Shown here: positions 53,999 through 63,900 of the stretch, in pieces
How positions within the stretch are numbered: position 1 is the stretch's first letter
Layout of the letters: every line of letters starts with the position of its first letter
NCBI RefSeq assembly: GCF_001590795.1
Contig: NZ_JXDL01000001.1
Coordinates: 3,426,524-3,490,523 of the forward strand
Length of the DNA stretch: 64,000 nt
Direction of reading: 5' to 3'
From: Bradyrhizobium sp. AT1
GTDB taxonomy: Bacteria > Pseudomonadota > Alphaproteobacteria > Rhizobiales > Xanthobacteraceae
Notes under the pieces: model-generated
Database searches by the model: none
What the model was told of the DNA's origin: nothing
The model's input: only the letters and a program-made list of their open reading frames with translations
Translations under genes and position numbers: made by a program

Positions 53999-54566
53999 GT
54001 CATCATGCCCCGTCGTTTCAGTGAAGCTGGATGCCGGCAGCGAATTGGACGACATCTAGAAGGCTCGTCGCCCGTGGCCGAACGTTGAGGTGGGTTGGGA
54101 CGTTTGGGTTGAGACGCCGTATGCATTCGCGCCGTTTCGTTGGACGCGCCAAGCGCGCAGCGCATATCCAAAGATGAGGCCAGCGCCGGAAATGGTAGCG
54201 GAGACAAACGCAGAAGTCATGGAGTCGCCCTGGATAGTCCGCCTCTCATCAAGAGCGAGCAGTGTGTCGACATCATGGTTCTCGATCCCTCATGGGCGCC
54301 GAAAGATTGTTCAAAGCTGGATCACTTGCGTGCATGAAGCATTCTTGTCTCGACCGGCGACGATCACCGAACGCTCTGTATAGCGACCACTCTCTATAAG
54401 AGAGCAGGACGCATTCGCGGCTCGGCCGCATATCGGCCGACCAGACGTGCCACGCTGGCCTTATCCGCGACGAGGAATTTCGAGCAAATCGGTCGAGCCA
54501 TGCCCTTGCAACCATCCGGCAGCCGACGCATTATTTCGCATCGCATTTCAGAGGGATTCAAATCCA
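53999..54566. other. Intergenic region without a supported gene
   Basis: Nearly 570 bp. Several short frames are open but lack family features or ribosome sites. A palindrome CTCTCT-ATA-AGAGAG lies at 54390-54404. Nothing else stands out. Confidence 0.6.
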
Positions 54567-54830
54567 ATGAACTTCCGGACCCTTATTCCATCCATTGCCC
54601 TGGCCGCCCTTGGTCTCAGCCTGACCGTCTCCGCCGCGCCGGCCGCCGAGCTCGCGCTTGCTCCCTCGCATCGGGCAGCCGCGGTCCAGGGCGGGCTCGT
54701 GCTGTGGGACGACGTTTACCCGCCAGCGGTCTATGGTCCACAGCTCCGCCCGGTCGAGGAAGTCGCAGCCATGAAGGCGCAGGCACGGCCCGTATCCCAG
54801 CGCTGGTGGGGATATTGGTACGTCCGGTAA
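54567..54830 (+). CDS. Small exported hypothetical protein, 87 aa
   Basis: A clear signal peptide (MNFRTLIPSIALAALGLSL, cleavage near AAPAAE) is followed by about 60 mature residues with aromatic clusters (LVLWDDVYPPAVYGPQ, RWWGYWYVR). Family unknown. The start is set by AGAGGGA about 10 nt upstream. A strong hairpin terminator follows 41 bp after the stop. It lies between the polysaccharide locus and the giant RTX gene. Confidence 0.75.
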   Translation: MNFRTLIPSIALAALGLSLTVSAAPAAELALAPSHRAAAVQGGLVLWDDVYPPAVYGPQLRPVEEVAAMKAQARPVSQRWWGYWYVR

Positions 54831-54871
54831 GTTTCGATTGCGCTCGGCTGAGCCGAGCCAAGCTGCCTGAC

Positions 54872-54912
54872 AACTGCCGCCCTACCGGCGACCCGGGGGC
54901 GGCAGTTTCGTT
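54872..54912 (+). terminator. Strong hairpin between the small exported protein and the RTX gene
   Basis: AACTGCCGCCC (54872-54882) pairs perfectly with GGGCGGCAGTT (54897-54907) around a 14-nt loop, followed by TCGTTT. It terminates the plus-strand gene and, lying past the RTX stop, may serve both directions. Confidence 0.8.
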
Positions 54913-54977
54913 TGGGACCAGTTGCGGGCCCCGGAACCGGATGGACCGGGACCCGCCAAGGCCTGTGAGTCGCTGGA

Positions 54978-57900
54978 TCAAGCCAGCAAGAAGTTGCCAT
55001 TGTGCAGCGTGCCCGTCGCATTTTGCAGGCTCACGTCCATGTCACTCGTTCCGTCGCCATCGATATCTATCTGGAGATAGTCGTTGCCCGGCCCGACATT
55101 CTGCAAATGGGCCGAAGCCTGGTTGCCACCGAGGAGCTCCGCGCCTCCCACATACTCGATGTGGTCGCCGATGACGCCGATGCCTGAGAACGTGAAGCTG
55201 TCGTTATCCGCATCGAAATTGTGAATGGTATCCGCCGCCCCCGCGGCGGAATCCGCGGTGCTGAGGAAGCGGAAATTGTCATGTCCCGCGCTGGCAAAGA
55301 TTTCATCCGCACCCGCGCCGGCTGTAATCGTGGTGTTGCCCGACGTGTTGCCGATCGTGATCCGGTCGAAATTCGCGGCGGCATTGACGGTCTCGACGTT
55401 GGTCACGATGATGTCGTAGACGTTCGAATTGAAGTTCAGGGTGTCGTTGCCGTCGCCGAGATCGATCACGTTCGCCGGGCTGCCTTGCAGGGTCAGGACG
55501 TCGTCCGACGAGCTTCCGTTGAGCAGGTTCACGTTCCACAGATTGTCGAACGAATTGCTACCCTCGGCGAGATTGAGGACGTTGGCCGTCCCTTCTCCGA
55601 GATTGACCGTTACGCCGGACACGGTGTCCAGCAGCGTGAGCGTGTCGTCCGACGGAAAGAGATTGCCGGTGAAGTCGCTGCCGTTGAGGTTTTCGACGCC
55701 GCTGATGCTGAGCGAATTGACGCCGTTGGCGAGCCACACCCAATCGTTTCCGCCGCCCATGTCGATGGCGACACCGTTGATGTCACTCGTCAAGGTGAGC
55801 TGATTGTCGCCCGAATTGCCGTTGATGTGCTCGACACCGGTCGCGGCGAATGTAGCAAAGTTTCCGCCAAGGACGATCGTGTCCTGGCCGTCGCCGAGAT
55901 CGATCGCGACGCCGTTGGCCGACCCGATCGAGCCGGTGACGGTCAGGGTGTCGTCGCTCGCCGTTCCGTTGACGTGGTTGACGTCGTAGATGTTCACGAA
56001 CGAGTTGGCGCCGGCCGCGAGGTACATCGTATTGTCGCCGTTGCCGAGGCTGATATTCAGGCCCGTGACCGTCGTCGACAGGGTGAGCACGTCGTTGACG
56101 CCCGGAGTCGCGCCGTAATCGGTTCCGCCGATATTCTCGACGCCGATCAGGCTGAGCGTGTTGGCACCGCCCGCGAGGCTGAGCTGATCGTTGCCACCGC
56201 CGAGATCGACGACCAGCCCGTTGGCGTTCGCCGTGAGATTGACGAACTCGTCGTTGCCGGTGCCGATCACGTTCTCGACGCCGGCGAGATTGAGCGTGTA
56301 GCCGTTGCCGAAGGTGCCGTTAAGCAGGACGGTGTCACCCGTCCCCGCCCCCAGATTGAGCGCGTGCCCGAAGATGTTGGACCCGACGCGGAGATAATCG
56401 TCTCCGGCCGTTCCGATCACGGGCGCCGAGTTGGAGAATTGCTGCGTCGAGAGATCGATCGGGCTCCCCAGCGTCCCCGACGATTGCAACAGGATGCCAT
56501 CGCTGAACTGCAGAACTTCGACGTTGCTCAGCGTGTCGGTGCCGTCGCGGTTCGCAACATTGTCCTGGACCTGGATCGTCGCCGAGGTCGTGACGGTGTA
56601 TTGCGCTTGCGAACCCGAGAAGATCGCCATGTCGGTGCCGGCGCCGCCGTCGATCGCGTCATCGCCACCCTGGCCGGTGACGCCGTCATTGCCGCCGCCG
56701 GCGTTGATGGTGTCGCCACTGCCGCCGCCGAAGAAGAACTCGTTGTTCGAGCTGCCGACCAGAAGGTCGACCTGGTTCGAACCCTGGACGCTGTTGACAC
56801 CGCCCAAGATAACGTCAGCACCCGCCGCACCGCTCACATGTCCGGTCGAAAGGTCGACGGACACGCCGCCCCCGCTCGCCTGGGAATAGGAGACCCTTGT
56901 ATTTCCGTTACCTGTGATGGTGTCGTTACCGAGCAGGCCTTCGAACAGGTTGAAGGTGCCGAACGATCCGGCCGAGGTGACACCGGTGAAGCCGGTGGCA
57001 TTGTAAGTGTCATCCAGACTGCTGCCGGTCGCACTGTTGACGCCCACATAGGTGTCGGTCCCGATCGAGCTGCCGCCGGTTGCTGTGCCGGCCTGCAGGT
57101 TGACGGTCACGGCATCGGTCGCGCTGGAATAGATGATTCGGGTGTTGCCGTTGCCGGTGATCGTATCGTTGCCGGCCAAGCCTTCGAACTGGTTGAAATT
57201 GCCATTGTTGCCGACGTTGTTGGTCGCGCCGTTCTGGAAGCCGACGGCGCCGAAATTCGTGGCCGTAAAGACGTCGTTGAACGTGGTGCCCTGGGCCCCC
57301 TCGATCCCGCGGAGTGTATCGTTGCCGATCGAGGCGTCTCCGGTCGCGGTGCCTGCCGTGAAGTCGATGGTGACAGGGCCGGTGGAGAAGTAGATGTTGT
57401 TGTAGCTGACGACGTCGAAGCCGCCGCGGCCGTCGATGAAATCGTCGCCGGCAAGGCCGGTGAACGTCTCCGTCGCCGTGGTGATATTGCTGCCGCGGAT
57501 GATGTCGTTGTACATCGACGCCATCACTGCGTTGACGCCGCTGAACGTATCGTTGCCCGTGGACGCATCGCCGCTTGCGGTGCCGGCCAGCAGATCAACG
57601 ACCACCGCGCCAGTTGCGTTGGTGAAGGAAACGCGGGTGTTGCCGTTGCCGGTGATGCTGTCATTGCCTCCCATGCCGATGAATTCGTTGAAGGTCCCGT
57701 TGGAACCTGCATTTTGGCTGAGTTGGCTGAAGCCGCCGGCATTGAAGACGTCTGCGGCGTTCGAGCCGCGCACGGATTCGACCGATCGCAGCGTGTCTGT
57801 GCCGACCGTCGTGGCATCGCCCGTTACGGTCCCCACGGCCAGCTGAACGTTGATGCCGCCGACCGCGGCCGGATCGAGCGCATAGTCCGCCCGGTCGAAG

Positions 57901-60900
57901 CCAGTCCGGCCGTCGATGAAATCGTCGCCGGCACGGCCTTCGAAGATTTCCACGGTGCCGGGGCCGTTGGCGCTGCCGAGCAGTTGGTCGGCAAAGCCCG
58001 AGCCGACGACGCCTCCGAACCCCGAGCCCACGAGGGTATCGGTGCCGACTGAACTATCGCCGACCGCCGAATGGGCCGCCAGATCGACGGTCACGCTGCC
58101 CGTTGCGCTGACGTAGGAGATGCGCGTCAGGAGCGCACCCAGGCTGTTGGTCGCGCTCGTGATGCTGTCGTTGCCGCCGCGGCCTTCGAACTCGTTGAAG
58201 CCCACATTGGTGCCGGCAATGCCGGTATCGCCGGTAAAGCCGGTCGCGTTGAACGTGTCGGCATAGTCGCTGCCGACGATGGCTTCGATGTTCACCAGCG
58301 TGTCGGTGCCGGCGCCCGGACCTGTCACGGAGCCTGCCGCGAGATTTGCGGTAATGCCTCCCGTTGCCGCGACATAGTCGGCGCGGTCGAAACCGAGGCC
58401 ACCATCGAGCAGATCGTTGCCGTCGAGGCCCTTGAGGCGATCGTTGCCCGCAAGGCCACTCAGATTGTCCGCGTAGGCGGTGCCGACCAGCGTATTTGCG
58501 TTGCCGTCGCCGACGAGATGCACGCCCTGCCCCAGGACGAAGTCGGCAGCCGTGAGGTTCGACAGCGTCACGTTCAGCAGCGTGAGGGTGTCGCCATTGC
58601 CGAAGTCGATGACCGTGTTCGACCCCTGTTGGGTCGCAAGTGCCTGAATGTCGGCACGGCTCGAGACACCGGGGACGCCCGTGAGATCGATCTTGTCGGC
58701 GTCCGCCTGCAGGAAGTCGACGATGGTGTCGGCGCCGCCGCCGGTGGCATAGGCGAAGGTGTCAGCGCCAGTGCCGCCGTTCAGGCTATCGTTGCCGGCA
58801 CCGCCGCCGAGCAGGTCGTTGCCGCTGTTGCCGAACAGCTGGTCGTTGCCGGTAGAACCGGTGATGGTGTCGTCGAAGTTCGAGCCCGAAACGTTGGTCA
58901 CGCCTCCCGTAATGGTGTCGTGGCCTACCGAGCCGTCGCCATCCACGGTGCCGTTCGCGAGGTTGACGATCACGCCAGAGGTGGCGTTGGCGAACATCAG
59001 CTGCGTGCTGCCGTTGCCGGTGATGAGGTCGTTGCCGCCTTGGCCCTGGAAGGAATTGAGCCCAATGAAGGCCGTCGCATCGTAAGTGTCGGCATAATTG
59101 CTGCCATAGGCGCTGTTGACGCCGGTGAAGCTGTCATGTCCGACCGAAGCGTCGCCCGTGACCGAGCCGGCGATCAGGTTGACGGTGACGCCGCCCGTGG
59201 CATTCGAGTAGAGCAGCCGCGTGTTGCCGTTACCGGTGACCTGGTCGTCGCCGCCGAGGCCTTCGAACTGGTTGAAATTGCCGAACGAGCCGGCGTTGGC
59301 GCTGACGCCGTTGAAGCCCGTCGCCACATAGGTGTCGGCATAGCCCGTGCCCTGAATGCCTTCGATCGACCGCAGCGTATCCGTGCCGATCGACGCATCA
59401 CCGGTCGCCGTGCCAGCGGCCATGTCGACGGTCACGCCGCTCGTGACCGTGCTGAGGCTGTTGTAGATTGCGGTGTCGAAGCCGCCGCGGCCGTCGATGT
59501 AATCGTCGCCGCCGAGCCCCGTGAAGTTGTTGTTGAAGCTGCTCCCGAGCAATGTGTCCGAGAAGGTCGAGCCCTGCACCGCATTGACGCCGGTGAAAGT
59601 ATCCGTGCCCTCTGTCGCACCGGTGGCGCTGCCGACCACCGTGACCGCATTCGTGGTTCCGATGACGCTGGTCTCGAGGTCGACGCTGACGCTCGCGGCC
59701 GCGATCTGGTAGTTCAGGCGGGTAGAGCCGTTGCCGATGATGGTGTCGTTCCCGCCGGCGCCGGCGAAATCGTTGAAGGTCCCGGAGGAACCGACATTGG
59801 TCGCGCCAGCCTGGCCGAAGCCGGTCGCATCGAACGTGTCGTCGAAATTGGTGCCGCGCGCGGCCTCGACGCTGCGAATCGTGTCGGTACCAACAGTCGC
59901 ATCGCCATTCACGGTGCCCGCGGCGAGGTGAACATAGATGCCTGACGTGGTGGTCGTATCCGAATTGTAAGTGACCTGGTCGTAGCCGCCGCGGCCGTCG
60001 ATATAGTCGTCACCGCCGCGACCTTCATAGGTCTCGTAAGTGAAGGACGCATTGTTGCTGCCGTAGATCGTGTCGTTGTACGCCGAGCCCCAGACCGTCG
60101 AGACGTTGGAGAAGGTGTCATGGCCGACGGAGGCATCGCCGTCCGCGGTCCCTGCCCCGATGTCCGCCGTGATAGCGCTGGTTGCTCCCAGATAGGACAT
60201 CCGGGTCACGATCTGCCCCAGGGCGTTGATGTTGCCGACGACGATGTCGTCGCCGCCACGCCCTTCAAACTCGCTCTGGCCGATGGCGACGCCGGGCAGA
60301 CCGGTCGAGCCGGTAAAGCCGGCCGCGTCGAACGTGTCGGCAAAATCGCTGCCGATCACCCCCTCGATGTTGACGAGCGTGTCCGTTCCGACGCCCGGCC
60401 CCGAGGCGGTGCCAGCGGCGAGGTTGGCGATGATGCTGCCCGTTGCCGCGGCATAGATGGCTCGGTCGAAGCCAGATCCACCGTCGAGAAGGTCGAGACC
60501 GCCGCCGCCCTCGAGCATGTCGTTGCCCCCGAGGGCAACGATCGTGTCATTGTGCGACGTACCGACCAGCGTATTGGGATTGTCGTCTCCCACGATCGGC
60601 GTTCCGAACACGAAGTCGCTCGCGGTGAGAGAGCCGAGATTGACGTTCTGCAAATACAGGGTATTGCCGCCCCCGAAGTCCAGGCTGGTGTCCAAACCAT
60701 TTTGCGTCGCGTGAGCCTGCACGTCGGCAAGGCTGAACACTCCGTTGACGCCCGTCAGATCTACCTTGTCACCATCGCTATGGAGGAAGTCCTGGACATA
60801 GTCCGCACCGTCGCCGGTCGCGTAGATGAAAGTATCGGCACCGGTACCGCCGCTCAAATAGTCGTTCCCGGCACCTCCATCGAGGACGTCGTTGCCGGCA

Positions 60901-63900
60901 TTGCCGAACAGAGTGTTGTCGCCATCGCCGCTGGTGAGGATGTCATTGAATATCGTGCCCTGGACGGCCCTGACGCCGCCCGTGATCGTGTCATGCCCCA
61001 CCGACGCATCGCCGTCGACGGTTCCCGCCGCAAGGTTGACGACAACACCACCTGTCGGATTGCCGAATGTGATCTGCGTATCGCCGTTGCCGGTGATGAT
61101 GTCGTTGCCGGCACCGCCCATGAAGTTGTTGAACGTTCCGTAGACGCTGTTGAAGCCGGTTGCGTCGTAAACGTCGGCAAAGTTGCTGCCGACAACCTGG
61201 TTGACGCCGGTGAAGGTGTCATGGCCGACGCTACCGTCACCGCTCGCGGTGCCCGCCGCCAAATTGACCGTCACGCCCGAGGTAGTGGCATTGCCATACT
61301 GAATTTGAGTGTTGCCATTTCCGATGATCTGATCGTCGCCACCCAGGCCCTGGAATATATTGAAATTGTTGTTCGGGCCGACGAATCCGGTCGCGTCGTA
61401 AAGATCGGCGAAATTGCTGCCGTTGACGGCGTTGACGTTGGTGAAGCTATCGTGACCGACGGACACATCACCCGTGACCGTGCCGGCACTCATGTTGATG
61501 GTCACACCACCCGTAGCGCTGCCGTAGATTAGCCTCGTGCTGCCATTGCCGGTTACGACATCATCTCCGCCAAGGCCTTCGAAATTGTTGGAAGCGCCGT
61601 TGTTCCCGACGTTGAGTGCGCCAGCCTGACCAAAGCCTGTCGCATCATAGGTATCGGCGAATATTGTGCCCTGAACGCCCTCGATCGAACGCAAACTATC
61701 GGTCCCCGTCGAGGCATCGCCGGTGACCGTGCCGCTCGCCATATTGACGTTGACGCCACCCGTGACGAAGGTCAGGTTGCTGTATTGAGCGGTGTCGAAC
61801 CCGGCGCCACCGTCGATCTGATCGTTTCCGGCGAGCCCCATAAAGACTTCGCTGGCACTGCTTCCATTGATGACGTCGCCAAACAGCGATCCCATCACCG
61901 CATTGACACCCGTGAAATGATCGGTGCCGACCTGCGCGATGTCGCCGGCCGCGGTACCGTGGGCCATTCCCAGGGCAAGATCGACCGTCACGCCATCGAG
62001 CGCCAGGGTGTACTGAACCCGGGTCGCGCCATTTCCGCTGATCGTATCGTCGCCGCCCATACCTTCGAAGTTATTGAAGGTGCCGAACGAGCCGGCATTG
62101 GTGCTCACGCCGCTGAAACCGACGGCGCTGTAGGTGTCGGCGAAATTGGTGCCGCGCACTGCCTCGACCGAACGCAACGTGTCGGTACCGACCGAGCTAT
62201 CACCCGTGACAATGCCGGCGGCGAGGTTGACCGTTATGCCAGATGTCGTCGCCGCGTCGTTATTATAGCTCGCAAAATCGTAGCCGCCGCGGCCATCGAT
62301 CAGATCATCGCCGCCGCGTGCATCGTACTGCTCGTAAGTGCCGCTGGGATTGTCGCTGCCGAGCAGAGTGTCGGCATAGACGGAGCCGACGATCGCGTTG
62401 ACGGCGCTGAACGTATCGTGTCCGACCGAAGCATTGCCATCTGCGATTCCCGCAGCGATGTCGACCGTCACGGCCGCCGTGGCACTGGCATAGGATACCC
62501 GACCCAGGATTTCACCGGAAGCATTGACTGAGCCGATGATGGTGTCGTTCCCGCCCCTGCCCTCGAACTCGGCCAAGCCGATCGCGGCTCCCGGGATTCC
62601 GCTGTCACCGGCAAACCCGGTAGCATCAAACGTATCAGCAAAGTCGCTGCCGACCGCGCCTTCGATGTTGACGAGCGTGTCCGTTCCGATGCCCGGTCCA
62701 GATGCCGTGCCCGCTGTAAGATTGACGGAAACACCACCGGTCGCGTCGGTATAGACCGCTCGGTCGAAGCCCAGACCGCCATCCAGATAATCACTGCCAC
62801 CCAGACCCTGCAGCCGATCATTGCCTCCGAGGCCGCTGATGGTTTCGGCGTTCGCCGTGCCAACGAGCGTATTCGCATTGCCGTCGCCGACGATCGGCGC
62901 CGCGGGCGTGCCGAATAGGAAGTCGCTCGCCGTCAAGCTGCTCAGAGTGACGTTCTGAAGGGTGAGGCCTTCACTCGGGCTGAACGTGATGATGGTGTTG
63001 GAACCGCTCTGCACGGCATGCGATTGCAGATCGGCGAGGCTGTAGATGCCGTAGACGCCGGTCAGATCGATCTTGTCCTGGCCATGGACGAAGTCCTGGA
63101 CGAAGTCGAAGCCGCCGCCGGTCGCATAGACGAAAGTGTCCGTGCCGGCGCCGCCGTTGAGGGAGTCGTTGCCGGCACGACCATCCAGGATGTCGTTGCC
63201 GACATTGCCTGAGAGAATGTCATTGCCCGCGCTGCCGATGATGGTGTCGTTGAAATTGGATCCCGCCACGTTGAACACGCCACCGGTGATGGTGTCATGG
63301 CCGACCGAGCCGTCGCCGTCGACCGTGCCCGCGGTGAGATTGACGCTCACGCCGCCGGTCGCGTTGCCGAACTGGATCTGTGTATTGCCGTTGCCGGTGA
63401 CGATGTCGCTCCCGGCATTGCCCTGGAATGAGTTGAAATTCGCGTTGGGACCGGTGAAGCCCGTCGCATCGTAAATGTCGGCAAAATTGCTGCCGAACGC
63501 ACTGTTGACGCCCGTGAAGGCATCCTGGCCGGTCGAGCCGTCGCCGGTGGCGGTACCACCCGCGAGATTGATGGTCACCCCGCCGGTCGCGTTGACGAAG
63601 ATCAGGCGCGTGTTGCCGTTGCCGGTGATCTGGTCGTCACCGCCGAGGCCTTCGAACTGGTTGAACGTCCCGTTGTTACCGATGTTGGCTCCGCCCGCGC
63701 CGTAACCGGTCGCATCGTAAGTATCGTCGAAATTGGTGCCCTGAACGCCCTCGATCGAACGCAGCGTATCCGTGCCGTTCGACGCATCGCCGGTGACGAT
63801 GCCGTCCGCCATATCGACGGTGATGCTTCCTGTGGTGAAGAAGATGTTGTTGTAGGACGAGACATCGAAGCCGCCACGGCCGTCGATGTAATCGTTGCCG

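Noticed and set aside
54090-54540. Short open frames between the 88-aa protein and the small exported protein
   Set aside because: No ribosome site, no hydrophobic or family pattern, and frames overlap one another; treated as non-coding.
55221-61532. Very long open frames on the plus strand (about 943, 624 and 470 codons) opposite the giant RTX gene
   Set aside because: They are antisense shadows. The RTX protein on the other strand has perfect family repeats, and the plus-strand translations only mirror that repetition (Val/Asp/Arg-rich), without ribosome sites or recognisable domains.
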